This document shows, one piece after another, positions 53,080 through 62,400 of a stretch of 64,000 nt of DNA. The number at the start of each line of letters is the position of its first letter. The stretch's first letter is position 1. The stretch is from positions 8,355-72,354 of the forward strand of contig NZ_FNZG01000002.1 of NCBI RefSeq assembly GCF_900109195.1. The letters are read 5' to 3'. The DNA is from Pseudooceanicola nitratireducens (lineage in GTDB: Bacteria; Pseudomonadota; Alphaproteobacteria; Rhodobacterales; Rhodobacteraceae). The translations under genes were made by a program, and so were the position numbers. The notes below the pieces were generated by a model. That model saw only the letters and a program-made list of their open reading frames with translations. It had not been told where the DNA came from and did not search any database.

Positions 53080-55497
53080 ATGACCCGCACTGTCGCCCTG
53101 GCCACCACTCCGGACCGTGCGGATCAGCGACGGCGAACGCGTTTCCAGACGGGAATGGCGGTCGCCGTCCTTGTCGTCTGCGTGTCGCTGATCGCGGGCA
53201 TGGCGCTGTTCATCCTGCGCGAGATCGAGGATCTGTCCTCGGCCAATTCCGACAACGTGCAATGGAGCCTGTCGCAGGCGGACGTGGAATTCATCCGCTT
53301 TCAGCTGGCGCTGAGCCAGGCGCAGGTGGATGGCGATGCAGAGCATCTGAACCTGCTGCGCCGGCGCTACGACATCTTCTACAGCCGCATGACGACCCTG
53401 CGGACCGGCACGGTCTATGCCGACGTGCGGCAGGATTTCGAATTCACCCGCCACCTTCTGGCCGTCGACAGTTTCCTGAACGACGTGATGCCGGTGATCG
53501 ACGCCCCCGACAGTGAACTTCTGGCCGGGCTGCCGCTTTTGACGCGCAAGGCGCAGATGGTCTTTCCCGATGTCCGGTCGATGTCGCTGGCGGGCCTGGC
53601 GGCCTTTGCCGAACGGTCCGATGAACGGCGCACCGGGCTGATCAGCATGCTGGTGGTGCTGGCTGTCGTTCTGGCGGTGATCTTCTCGGGCCTGGTGCTG
53701 TTTGCCTATTTCCTGTTCCGGCTGTACCGGCTGGCGGAAACCCGCGCCGACCTTGTGGTGGAGGCCAGCGAACACACGCGGATGATCGTCTCGGCCGCGC
53801 CGGATGCCATCATCGTGACAGACGCCAACGGGCGGATCCTGGACTTCAACCCCGAGGCGCAGCGCACCTTCGGGCACAGCCGCAGCGCCGCGCTTGGCGA
53901 AGATGCGCTGACCTTCCTGTTTGCAGAGGAGTCCGCTGATGACCTGCGGCGGGAACTGGCCTCGGACGACGATGCGCCGACGCGTCATTTCGAAACCCGC
54001 GACCGCGCCCTGGCCGGGGAACGCGCCAAGGCCGAATTCCTGGCCGTGATGAGCCACGAGATGCGCACCCCCCTGAACGGCATGCTGGGCACCATGCAGC
54101 TGATGCGCGATCATAAGCTGGACGAACGCCAGACCGATCTGCTGGACCGGATGGAACGCTCGGGGCGGCAGCTGCACGGGCTGGTCGACGACGTGCTGGA
54201 CCTGTCGAAATTCGAAGCGGGCAAGATGACGGCCAGTCGCAAGCCCTTTTCCATCGGGCGGGTGCTGGACGGCGTGGTCGAAACCGCCGCCCCCCTGGCC
54301 AGTGCCGCGCAGAACGACCTGGGCTGGAGCTGGCAGGGTCCCGAAAAGGACGATGCGATCGGCGATGCGCGGCGGCTGCGGCAGGTGCTGCTGAACCTTG
54401 TCGGCAACGCGATCAAGTTCACCCGTGGCGGCAGCGTCGATATCGAGGTCGAATGCCTGCGCGACGGCAAGACGCTGGAAATCCGCGTCATCGACACCGG
54501 GATCGGCATCTCCTCGGACGACATGACGCGGATCTTCAACGATTTCGAAACGCTGGACAGTTCCTATGCGCGGCAGGCGGGCGGCACGGGCCTTGGCCTT
54601 GGGATCGCGCAGCGGCTGATCCGCCTGATGGGCGGTGAGATCGGTGCCGAGAGCGAGCCGGGCGAAGGGTCCATCTTCTGGGTGCGCATGCCGCTTTGCG
54701 CCGACGGGGTCGAGGCCGAAGCCGTGCCCGCCGCCGAGGTCGAAGATCGCACGCCCAGCCGCAGCCTGGACCTGTTGCTGGTCGAAGACAACGAGACGAA
54801 CCGCTTTGTCGCCCGCCAGATGCTGGAGGCCGAAGGCCACCGCGTGACCGAGGCCGTGAATGGCCGCGCCGGGCTGGAATGGGCCGAAGACCGGGCGTTC
54901 GACGTGATCCTGATGGATGTCTCGATGCCGGTGATGGACGGCCCCGAGGCGACCCGGCGAATCCGCGCGGGCGGCGGCCCGTCCTCGGACCGGCCGATCA
55001 TCGCGGTCACCGCCCATGCCCTTCCCGAAGAGATCGAGGGCTTCGAGGCCGCCGGCATGAACGCCTGTATCAGCAAACCGCTGAGCCGCGCCAAGCTGAT
55101 GACGACGCTTGCGGACATCGTCGATGGTGCGGGGGCCGGCCAATCCCGTGGGGCCGCGCCGTCGCGGTCCGATCTGATCGACACCGAACAGCTGGACATC
55201 CTGCGTGCGGGTCTGCCCGAGGACCGGCGCGACGACATCCTGCAGCGTTTCATTGATGAAACCGACCAGACCATTGCCAGGCTGTCGACCGACACGCCCG
55301 AGGCCGAAGGGCTGGTCGCCCGCGTGCATGCCTGCGCCGGCAACTGCGGCACCTTCGGGGCCGTCGCCCTGCGCGCCGCCCTCGCCGGGATTGAAACGAA
55401 TTCCAAGCGCGGCACGCCGATCACCCGCGATCAGCTGACCGCGCTTGCCCCCCTTTGGCAGGACACACGCGCGGCGCTTCTGGATCATATTCAGTAG
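53080..55497 (+). CDS. Hybrid sensor histidine kinase with REC and HPt domains
   Basis: 805 aa. Helix 1 (about 25-46), a periplasmic sensor of about 140 residues, and helix 2 (about 188-215) are followed by a PAS domain (about 232-300), HisKA with His326 in VMSHEMRTPLNG, a HATPase (N-box VGNAIKFT, DTGIGIS, GGTGLGLGIA), a receiver with Asp613 in VILMDVSMPVMDG, and a C-terminal HPt with His750 in VHACAGNCGTFGA. It contains all parts of a phosphorelay; the missing last element would be a response regulator such as the LuxR-type protein at 49918. It starts 7 bases after the molybdopterin-fold gene, whose product may act with its periplasmic sensor. Confidence 0.93.
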   Translation: MTRTVALATTPDRADQRRRTRFQTGMAVAVLVVCVSLIAGMALFILREIEDLSSANSDNVQWSLSQADVEFIRFQLALSQAQVDGDAEHLNLLRRRYDIFYSRMTTLRTGTVYADVRQDFEFTRHLLAVDSFLNDVMPVIDAPDSELLAGLPLLTRKAQMVFPDVRSMSLAGLAAFAERSDERRTGLISMLVVLAVVLAVIFSGLVLFAYFLFRLYRLAETRADLVVEASEHTRMIVSAAPDAIIVTDANGRILDFNPEAQRTFGHSRSAALGEDALTFLFAEESADDLRRELASDDDAPTRHFETRDRALAGERAKAEFLAVMSHEMRTPLNGMLGTMQLMRDHKLDERQTDLLDRMERSGRQLHGLVDDVLDLSKFEAGKMTASRKPFSIGRVLDGVVETAAPLASAAQNDLGWSWQGPEKDDAIGDARRLRQVLLNLVGNAIKFTRGGSVDIEVECLRDGKTLEIRVIDTGIGISSDDMTRIFNDFETLDSSYARQAGGTGLGLGIAQRLIRLMGGEIGAESEPGEGSIFWVRMPLCADGVEAEAVPAAEVEDRTPSRSLDLLLVEDNETNRFVARQMLEAEGHRVTEAVNGRAGLEWAEDRAFDVILMDVSMPVMDGPEATRRIRAGGGPSSDRPIIAVTAHALPEEIEGFEAAGMNACISKPLSRAKLMTTLADIVDGAGAGQSRGAAPSRSDLIDTEQLDILRAGLPEDRRDDILQRFIDETDQTIARLSTDTPEAEGLVARVHACAGNCGTFGAVALRAALAGIETNSKRGTPITRDQLTALAPLWQDTRAALLDHIQ

Positions 55498-55550
55498 GTT
55501 GCCGATGGCGTTTTCGGCCGTCTGGTCGCCCCTCTGGTCGTCCGGCCGGT

Positions 55551-56777
55551 TTACGGCAGCAGGGACACCGCGCCGATGACACCGATCACGCGCCCGATCT
55601 CGGCCAGGTTGGTGACGCCGCTGTCGTAACAGGCAATGGCGTCGCCGGGCAGAAGATAGGGGTCGTAATCATCGCGGTCCGCGCGGCTGCGCATCACCTC
55701 GACCTTGCGTTCGATCACCGCCGAAACGCCCGTCACCGGGTTGCGAGAAAACAGCGCGGCGGACCGGTCGGCGCTGGTCGCCCGCGCACCGCCGACACAG
55801 TTTGCATCCACCACGGCCTGCATGAAGCGGGTGCCATAGGGGACCTCTCGGACCGTCTGGCCGATGGCCGAGGGCGCGTTGCCGGTCGCGGGCTGGGTCA
55901 GGTTCGACAGGTAAAGCGAAATCCCCGGCGGCGAAATCGGGCTGGGTTTCATCAGGTCGTCCTGGAAACACTCGCGCGAGGGGACGTGCACCTCGTCCCC
56001 GGTGATCAGCATGACGTCATCGACATTCTCACCACGCATCACCCCGCGCAGATCCAGCGTATAGTTCCGCCCCGCCCGCGTCAGGCGCACGGCGGACAGG
56101 TCGGCGTCGGGGCGGATGCCCCCGGCGCTGCGCAGCGCGACCGAGAGGTTCCGCCCCTCGGTCGAGGCGCCAAGCGCGGCCTGGCGCCGGTCGTCGACCA
56201 TATCGCCCGCGACGCCGCCGATATCGGTTGGCCGTGCCTCGAACACCGCGCCCGAGACCCCGACGCGCACCGGCGCGAGATCCTTGATCAGCAGCGACAT
56301 CAACGGCACCTCGGCATAATGGCCGTCGTTGATCAGCGCGCGTCGGATGGCCCCGGCCACCTGGTCGGGCGTGCGTCCGGCCGCGGGGACGGGCGCAATG
56401 AAGGGCAGTTTGACCGTGCCATCGCGCGACACGACATAATCCCCCGAGAAGGTTTCATCCTCGGGCAGGCGGAATTCGACCAGATCGCCGCGCGACAGCA
56501 GCTCTCCCCTCAGGGCGTATAGATCGCCAGAGGTGTATTTCTGGTCACTCAGCAGGCTGTCGCCGCCGATCGCGGGCCGGCATTTGGCCGCGTTCATCGT
56601 CGCCGATTGCAGGAACTGCGCCGCGTCGCGGTCGGTGTCGATCTGCCGGTACTGGGCCTGATAGGCGCCGCCGATGGCCACGGGTTCAAGGTTGTCCGCC
56701 GATTGCGGGGCCGCACAGGCCACGACGACCGACAGGGCCAAACCACTGGCACCATTCCTGAAAACCTTACCGGACAA
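55551..56777 (-). CDS. Wza-type polysaccharide export lipoprotein, TTG start
   Basis: 408 aa. The start TTG at 56777 is chosen because GGGAG lies in front and it yields a lipoprotein signal (basic start, LALSVVVAC lipobox, Cys near 21); there is no nearby in-frame ATG upstream that avoids the divergent promoter. The body has a polysaccharide-export domain (RGDLVEFRLPEDETFSGDYVVSRDGTVKLPFIAPVPAAGRTPDQVAGAIRRAL) and SLBB-like segments (VRVGVSGAVFEARPTDIGG; LRSAGGIRPDADLSAVRL). The C-terminal 110 residues (from about 297) contain DLMKPSPISPPGISLYLSNLTQPATGNAP and no known fold. It would be the outer-membrane exit for the second EPS. Confidence 0.83.
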   Translation of the reverse strand: MSGKVFRNGASGLALSVVVACAAPQSADNLEPVAIGGAYQAQYRQIDTDRDAAQFLQSATMNAAKCRPAIGGDSLLSDQKYTSGDLYALRGELLSRGDLVEFRLPEDETFSGDYVVSRDGTVKLPFIAPVPAAGRTPDQVAGAIRRALINDGHYAEVPLMSLLIKDLAPVRVGVSGAVFEARPTDIGGVAGDMVDDRRQAALGASTEGRNLSVALRSAGGIRPDADLSAVRLTRAGRNYTLDLRGVMRGENVDDVMLITGDEVHVPSRECFQDDLMKPSPISPPGISLYLSNLTQPATGNAPSAIGQTVREVPYGTRFMQAVVDANCVGGARATSADRSAALFSRNPVTGVSAVIERKVEVMRSRADRDDYDPYLLPGDAIACYDSGVTNLAEIGRVIGVIGAVSLLP

Positions 56778-56865
56778 GGGCTGCTCCCGCTTTGCGCGTC
56801 TTTGTTGCGGCAAGGATACCCGCAGGACCCGGGCTGCGTCCACGCTCCGGTTGGGGGCGGGACCA

Positions 56866-56877
56866 ATCCGAAAGGAT
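56866..56877. promoter_or_regulatory. EPS-cluster palindrome, site 4
   Basis: ATCC-GAAA-GGAT inside AATCCGAAAGGATATT, a shortened form of the CTATCC-N4-GGATAG motif. It lies in the 228-base divergent region, 89 bases upstream of the Wza-type start and about 130 upstream of the Wzx start. Confidence 0.45.
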
Positions 56878-57005
56878 ATTCGGCTAAACCGTTGCGCCGC
56901 TGCACTCTCCTGCCGTGACAGCGCATTCGGCCTCGGGCTTTCGTACAAAGGTTCTGCGCTCAATGTCCCCCCACATACTCCCAGAGCGCACCAGGAGCGA
57001 CCGCC

Positions 57006-58247
57006 ATGACAACCGTCAGTCAGACACGCAGCTTTGCCAGGAACCTGGCCGCCTATTGCCTCTCCGAAGTTGCGGCCAAGGCAAGCCGTCTGATCGTTGT
57101 CGTGGCGGTCGCCCGTACCATGGACGTCGCCGCCATCGGGGTCGCCGCAGGGGCCATCGCCGCTGCGGATATCCTCAAGGCGCTGACGGAAAACGGTGTC
57201 GGGCAGCGCATCATCGCCGCCCGTGACGAAGACCTGGATGCCACCTGCGTCCGGGCCCATCAGATTTTCTGGGCCTGGTGCCTGGGCCTTTTCGCGCTGC
57301 AGATCGCCGCCGGGGCCCTGGTCTGGAGCCTGACCGGCGACGCGCTTCTGTTCGCGCTGATCGCCATCCTCGCCGGAGAATACCTGTTCATGCCCGCCGG
57401 GCTGGTGAACTGCGCCCTGGCCATGCGGGCCGGCAAGATGCGCCAGACCGCCGCCATCGCCGGGGGCCAGGTTGTCGGGGCCAATGTCGCCACCGCCGTT
57501 CTGGCGCTGATCGCGCCCGGTCCGATGGCCCTGGTCCTGCCCCGTCTTCTGGCCGCGCCGATCTGGCTGATCGCCATGCGCCGCCTGCAGCCCTGGATCC
57601 GTCCCGCCGCCGTTGCTGCCGCGCCCCTGCGCCCCTTCGTGCGCTATGGCTGGGCCGTGCTGGGCGTCGAACTGGTCAAGGTGCTGCGCCTGCAGGCCGA
57701 CAAGGTCGTGATCGGCCTTCTGATGGGCCCCGAGGCGCTTGGCCTGTATTTCATGGCCTTCAACGCTGGTCTCGGCCTGTCGAATTCCTTCGCCCAGGCG
57801 TTTTCCGTCGCGCTTTTCCCGCATCTGTGCACCGCCACCGACCGCGCCCGAGAGCTGCGCCGCGCACTTGTGATGACCTGCGCGGTCATCGGTCCCGCCG
57901 TGGTGCTGCAGGCGCTGGCCGCCCCGATCTACGTGCCGATCCTGTTCGGTGCGGGCTGGGACGGTCTGTCCGAGGTGGTCTCGATCCTGTGCCTGGCGGC
58001 CATTCCCGGCGTGATCTGGTCCGCCGCCGCCCAGTGGCTGCGCGCCGACAACCGTCCGCAGCGTGAATTCGCCGTCACCGCCGCGATCACCGCCGCGCTG
58101 ATCCTGAACACGGCCCTGCTGGCCCCCTACGGTCTGACCGCCGTGGCCATCGGGTACCTGATCCTCGCCACCGTCGGCCAGCTGCTGGGTGCCCTGCCCG
58201 TGCTGCGCGCCGCCTTCCAGTCCCCCCAAGTTGCAAAGGTTGCCTGA
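57006..58247 (+). CDS. Wzx-type polysaccharide flippase
   Basis: 413 aa. About 12 hydrophobic segments spread over the whole length in the pattern of Wzx/oligosaccharide flippases (for instance FALIAILAGEYLFMPAGLVNCALAM and VLGVELVKVLRLQADKVVIGLLMGPEALGLYFMAFNAG, the family's most conserved part). It should carry the lipid-linked repeat unit across the inner membrane. It starts the plus-strand glycosyltransferase unit; the first GT2 gene begins two bases after its stop. Confidence 0.88.
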   Translation: MTTVSQTRSFARNLAAYCLSEVAAKASRLIVVVAVARTMDVAAIGVAAGAIAAADILKALTENGVGQRIIAARDEDLDATCVRAHQIFWAWCLGLFALQIAAGALVWSLTGDALLFALIAILAGEYLFMPAGLVNCALAMRAGKMRQTAAIAGGQVVGANVATAVLALIAPGPMALVLPRLLAAPIWLIAMRRLQPWIRPAAVAAAPLRPFVRYGWAVLGVELVKVLRLQADKVVIGLLMGPEALGLYFMAFNAGLGLSNSFAQAFSVALFPHLCTATDRARELRRALVMTCAVIGPAVVLQALAAPIYVPILFGAGWDGLSEVVSILCLAAIPGVIWSAAAQWLRADNRPQREFAVTAAITAALILNTALLAPYGLTAVAIGYLILATVGQLLGALPVLRAAFQSPQVAKVA

Positions 58248-58248
58248 T

Positions 58249-59163
58249 ATGCCGTTCTTCTCGATCATCATCCCCTGCTACAACGCAACCAAGACCCTGG
58301 GCGACACGCTGGACAGCATCGCGGCACAGACCGACACCGACTGGGAAGCGCTGATCATCGACGACGGGTCCACCGATGCGACCTGGGCCATGGCGGTGGA
58401 GCGCGCCGCGCGCGACAGCCGCATCAAGGTCTACCGCAACCCCGCCCGAGGCCCGAGCGCGGCGCGCAATGACGGGGCCTTCCGGTCGCGCGGCCAGGTG
58501 ATTGCCTTCTGCGATGCCGACGACCTCTGGCTGCCCGAGAAGCTGGCGCGCATGCGCAGCGCCTTTGGTTGCGCCGATGTGGACGGGGCCTTTGCCCGCA
58601 TCGCCTTTTTCGACGATCGGGGGTCGCGCACGGAATCTCAGGTGCCCGAGGGCGCGCTGACCGTGCCCATGCTGCTGGGAGAGAACCCGGTCTGCACCAT
58701 GTCCAACGTCGCCGTCCGCCGCGCGGTTTTCCTTGAGACCGGGGGCTTCGACACCACGCTGGTGCACAACGAGGACCTGGAATGGCTGATCCGCCTGGCC
58801 GGCCAGGGGTTCCGCATGATCGGCCTGCCGGATCTGCTGGTGCGTTACCGCACCTCTCCGACCGGGCTGTCGGCCGACATCCGCGCCATGCAGGCAGGCC
58901 GCCGCGCGGCGCTGATCACCGCGGCGCGGCTGGGCTTCGTGCCCGACAGTCGGGCCGAGGCGATCCACATGCGCTATCTCGCCCGTCGTGCGCTGCGCAC
59001 CGATGCGCCGCCGATGCAATCGCTGCGCCTGGCCGTCGAGGGCGCGATGATGTCGCCGCGCGGCTTCTTTTCCGACCTCAAGCGCGGCGCGCTGACCCTG
59101 GCCGGCGCGATCTGCGCCCCCGTCATGCCGCGCGGCATGCGCCGCAGCCTGTTTTCCCACTGA
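58249..59163 (+). CDS. Family 2 glycosyltransferase
   Basis: 304 aa. FFSIIIPCYNATKTLGDTLDSIAAQT, nucleotide loop IIDDGSTDATW, PARGPSAARNDGAFRSRGQVIAFCDADDLWLPEKLARM (DxD as DADD) and the later FDTTLVHNEDLEWLIRLAGQGF with the conserved acid are all those of GT-A family 2. The ATG at 58249 is two bases after the Wzx stop. The acceptor sugar is unknown. Confidence 0.9.
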   Translation: MPFFSIIIPCYNATKTLGDTLDSIAAQTDTDWEALIIDDGSTDATWAMAVERAARDSRIKVYRNPARGPSAARNDGAFRSRGQVIAFCDADDLWLPEKLARMRSAFGCADVDGAFARIAFFDDRGSRTESQVPEGALTVPMLLGENPVCTMSNVAVRRAVFLETGGFDTTLVHNEDLEWLIRLAGQGFRMIGLPDLLVRYRTSPTGLSADIRAMQAGRRAALITAARLGFVPDSRAEAIHMRYLARRALRTDAPPMQSLRLAVEGAMMSPRGFFSDLKRGALTLAGAICAPVMPRGMRRSLFSH

Positions 59164-59195
59164 TCCGCCACACCTGCCCGACCGGAGTACACCAG

Positions 59196-60176
59196 ATGCC
59201 CAAAGCCTCGATCATCGTTCCCGCCTACAATGTTGCCGGCACCATCCGCGAGACGCTGCAAAGCCTTCTGGCCCAAAGCTTTTCCGACCTTGAAATCGTC
59301 GTGGTCGATGATGGGTCCACCGATCGCACCGTGTCGGTCGTGCGCAGCTTTGGCGATCCCCGGATCCGTCTTGTGCAACAGCCCAACCGCGGTCTGGCCG
59401 GGGCGCGCAACACCGGGATCAACCATGCGCGGGGCGACTACATCGGCTTTTGCGACAGCGACGATCTGTGGCGGGCCGGCAAGCTTGCGGCGCATGTGGC
59501 GCATCTGGATCGCAACCCGCACGTCGGCCTGTCCTTTTCGGGATCCGAGCTGATCGACACCGAAAGCAAAGGCCTGGGCCTGGCACAGCGCCCGCGTCTG
59601 CGCGGCATCTCGGCCGCGGATGTGTTCCTGTACAACCCGGTCGGCAATGGCTCGTCGCCGGTGATGCGGCGCGCAGCGCTTGCGGCGATTTCCTTCCGCC
59701 CCGCGCATGAGCCGCTGCGCGACTGGTACTTCGACGAACGGTTCCGCCAGTCCGAGGATATCGAATGCTGGCTGCGCCTGGCGCTGACCACTGACTGGGT
59801 GATCGAAGGCGTGACCGGCCTGCTGACCCGTTACCGGGTCGTCACCGGCGGGCTTTCGGCGGGGACCGCGCGGCAATACGCCAGCTGGGAGGCCCTGGTC
59901 GAAAAGCTGTCGCCCCTGGCGCCTGACTTCTTCGCCCGCCATGCGCCCGCCGCCCGGGCCTTCCAGCACCGCTATCTGGCCCGCCGCGCCGTCAGTTCCT
60001 CTGACGGGGAAGAGGCGCTGCACCGCATCCGCGCCGCCTGGTCGTCGTCGCCCCGCGCCCTGCTGCGCACGCCATTGAAATCCGCAACCACCACGGTGGC
60101 AGCGCTGGTGCTGGGCGCGCTTGGGCCGGATGTCCTAAGCGTCTTTGCCCGCGCCGCCGGGCGCCGTCTGGCCTGA
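59196..60176 (+). CDS. Family 2 glycosyltransferase
   Basis: 326 aa. ASIIVPAYNVAGTIRETLQSLLAQSFSDLEIVVVDDGSTDRT, QQPNRGLAGARNTGINHARGDYIGFCDSDDLWRAGKL (DSDD) and YFDERFRQSEDIECWLRLALTTDW place it in family 2, with SPVMRRAAL. It resembles the preceding GT2 in length and end (both finish in an Arg-rich C-terminal helix), so the two may be old paralogues. The ATG at 59196 has CCGGAGTACACC in front. It continues the transcript of the Wzx gene. Confidence 0.9.
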   Translation: MPKASIIVPAYNVAGTIRETLQSLLAQSFSDLEIVVVDDGSTDRTVSVVRSFGDPRIRLVQQPNRGLAGARNTGINHARGDYIGFCDSDDLWRAGKLAAHVAHLDRNPHVGLSFSGSELIDTESKGLGLAQRPRLRGISAADVFLYNPVGNGSSPVMRRAALAAISFRPAHEPLRDWYFDERFRQSEDIECWLRLALTTDWVIEGVTGLLTRYRVVTGGLSAGTARQYASWEALVEKLSPLAPDFFARHAPAARAFQHRYLARRAVSSSDGEEALHRIRAAWSSSPRALLRTPLKSATTTVAALVLGALGPDVLSVFARAAGRRLA

Positions 60177-60214
60177 CCCTGTTTCCGTTCAAGATATTTA
60201 AAGGAGTTTCCCCC

Positions 60215-61219
60215 ATGCTGAAGATCGCCCATCTGATCGACGACACCACCGCCGGTGGCGTCACCCGGTACCTCGACTTCCTGCGCCAGGATCCCCGCCT
60301 GGGCCGCCAGGCCGACCACCAGGTGATCGAGGTCAAGCGCAACCGCCCCGGCGGCGTCCCGGCGGATGCGGATATCATCGTGTCCCACCTGGCTGTCAGC
60401 TGGGCGGGTCTTCCCGGAATGATCGCCCTGCGGGCCCGGCACACGGGCACGCCGATGGTGCACGTGGAACACAGCTACTCGGAAGGGTTCGCGGCGCTGA
60501 ACGTCACCTCGCGCACCCGGTTCCAGTGCCTGTTGCGCAGCACCTATTCGCTGTTCGACCGGGTCGTCGCGGTGTCGGATGCCCAGGCCGGGTGGCTGGC
60601 GCGCAACGGGTTGGCGCGGGTGGATACGCTGGACGTGATCCCGCCGATGGTGGATCTGACCGCGTTGGAGGATATCGCCGCCCCCGAGGGCCCGGTTCGC
60701 AAGATCGCCGCGATCGGCCGGCTGGACCGCCAAAAGGGGTTCGACATGCTGATCCGCGCCTTCCGCCTGGTCGAGGACCCGGATCTGACGCTGACCTTCT
60801 TCGGGGAAGGCGACGCGCGCGACGAATTGCTGGCGCTGGCGGAAGGTGACAGCCGCATCCGCTTTGCCGGCTTTGCGGTCAATCCCGCTGCGGCCTATGC
60901 GGGCAGCGACCTGGTGGTGATGCCCTCTCGTTGGGAACCCTACGGGCTGGTCGCGGCCGAGGCCAACGTGGCCGGCCGCCGCGTGCTGATGTCCTGCGTC
61001 GACGGGCTACAGGACCAGGCCCCGCGCGGCAATCCGATCGTCGGAGAGCCGACCGTCGCCGCCTGGGCAGACGCGCTGACGCGAATCGCCGGTCGTCCCG
61101 CCGCCTTGGCGCAACGTCCCACGGCCGCCAGCCTGCGTAATGAAACGATCACTGGATGGGAACGCCTGCTGGATGTTCTGACCAACCAGCCCGCGGAAGC
61201 CACGGCCCAGACGGCCTGA
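60215..61219 (+). CDS. Family 4 glycosyltransferase
   Basis: 334 aa. The GT-B pattern of family 4 is visible: LKIAHLIDDTTAGGVTRYLDFLRQ at the front, then VHVEHSYSEGF, and in the second half IAAIGRLDRQKGFDMLIRAFRLVEDPDLTLTFFGEGD, SRIRFAGFAVNPAAAYAGSDLVVMPSRWEPYGLVAAEANVAG with the conserved E-x7-E. AAGGAG precedes the ATG. It is the last gene of the Wzx-glycosyltransferase unit. The donor sugar is not predicted. Confidence 0.9.
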   Translation: MLKIAHLIDDTTAGGVTRYLDFLRQDPRLGRQADHQVIEVKRNRPGGVPADADIIVSHLAVSWAGLPGMIALRARHTGTPMVHVEHSYSEGFAALNVTSRTRFQCLLRSTYSLFDRVVAVSDAQAGWLARNGLARVDTLDVIPPMVDLTALEDIAAPEGPVRKIAAIGRLDRQKGFDMLIRAFRLVEDPDLTLTFFGEGDARDELLALAEGDSRIRFAGFAVNPAAAYAGSDLVVMPSRWEPYGLVAAEANVAGRRVLMSCVDGLQDQAPRGNPIVGEPTVAAWADALTRIAGRPAALAQRPTAASLRNETITGWERLLDVLTNQPAEATAQTA

Positions 61220-61335
61220 GCTTCCGCGCCAAAATCCGGGCCAGGGCATTCCGATCGGTCGGAGCTCAACAGCTAAGTCATAGGCTTGGGCGCTGTTGCG
61301 ACCGGAAAGCCCGGCCCGCCTGATGAGTTATGGCC

Positions 61336-62391
61336 TCAGGTCAAGGGGAACCTTGACCGGGTGCGGTTCGCAAAGGCGACCAGCGACAGCATCACCGGCA
61401 CCTCGACCAGCACTCCCACGACGGTCGCCAGCGCCGCGCCGGAGCTCAGGCCAAACAGGCTGATCGCCACGGCCACCGCCAGTTCAAAGAAGTTCGACGC
61501 CCCAATCATGGCGCAGGGTGCGGCGATCCGATGTGGCACCTTCATCAGAAAAGCCGCGCCATAGGCCAGGGCGAAGATCCCGTAGCTTTGGATCAGGATC
61601 GGCACGGCGATCAACGCGATGATGCCCGGGCGCGACAGGATCGTATCGCCTTGCAAGCCGAACAGGATCGCGACCGTGGCGATCAGCCCGATCATCGACA
61701 GCGGCTTGATCCGCGCGGTGAAGGCCGCGATAGCCGCGTCAGACCCCAGAGCCCGACGGGTCAAGAGACCTGCAAACAGGGGTAGGACCACGTAGAGCAC
61801 AGTGGCCAGAACCAGCGTGCTCCAGGGCACGACGATCTCGGTCACGCCAAGCAGCATCGCAACGATCGGGGCGAAGGCCACCACCATGATCAGGTCGTTC
61901 ACCGAGACTTGCACCAGGGTATAGGTCGCGTCGCCCCGGGTCAGCTGGCTCCAGACAAAGACCATCGCCGTGCAGGGGGCCGCGCCCAGAAGGATCAGCC
62001 CGGCAATGTATTGCGCTGCGTCTTCGGGTGCGATCCAGGGCGCAAAGATATGGTCGAAGAAGAGAACGGCCAGAAACGCCATGGAAAAAGGTTTGATCAG
62101 CCAATTGACGACCAGCGTAATCAGCAAGCCCTTGGGCTGGCGGGCAACCCCGACGACGGCCCCGAAATCGACGCTGACCATCATCGGATAGACCATGGCC
62201 CAGATCAGTACGGCGACGACAAGGTTGATCGATGCCACCTCGGCCGCGGCTATGGCATCGACCAGCCCCGGTGCCACAGTGCCGATTGCGATGCCCGCGA
62301 CCATGGAGGCCGCCACCCAAAAGGTCAGAAGGCGTTCGAAGCGACCCATCGGGGTGGCAGTGTCGGACATGGGCGGGCTCCGGTCTGTCAT
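61336..62391 (-). CDS. Arsenite efflux permease of the ACR3 family
   Basis: 351 aa, ten hydrophobic segments. The key Cys140 lies in [21 protein letters not shown], the family's conserved substrate motif, and the last conserved part is [18 protein letters not shown]. It exports arsenite from the cytoplasm. The start at 62391 is taken; a second Met seven codons later (MSDTATP) is also possible. It is divergent from the ArsR gene with a shared operator region of 93 bases. No arsenate reductase is seen in the window. Confidence 0.92.
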   Translation of the reverse strand: MTDRSPPMSDTATPMGRFERLLTFWVAASMVAGIAIGTVAPGLVDAIAAAEVASINLVVAVLIWAMVYPMMVSVDFGAVVGVARQPKGLLITLVVNWLIKPFSMAFLAVLFFDHIFAPWIAPEDAAQYIAGLILLGAAPCTAMVFVWSQLTRGDATYTLVQVSVNDLIMVVAFAPIVAMLLGVTEIVVPWSTLVLATVLYVVLPLFAGLLTRRALGSDAAIAAFTARIKPLSMIGLIATVAILFGLQGDTILSRPGIIALIAVPILIQSYGIFALAYGAAFLMKVPHRIAAPCAMIGASNFFELAVAVAISLFGLSSGAALATVVGVLVEVPVMLSLVAFANRTRSRFPLT

Positions 62392-62400
62392 GTGTTCGTC

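Noticed and set aside
53056-55488. Minus-strand open frame of about 810 codons opposite the hybrid kinase
   Set aside because: No recognisable domain, low-complexity composition typical of the antisense of a GC-rich gene. The plus-strand kinase has all catalytic motifs.
56778-58271. N-terminal extension of the Wza-type gene across the divergent Wzx gene
   Set aside because: The frame is open far upstream, but that part is antisense to the Wzx gene. The lipoprotein signal and ribosome site place the start at TTG 56777.
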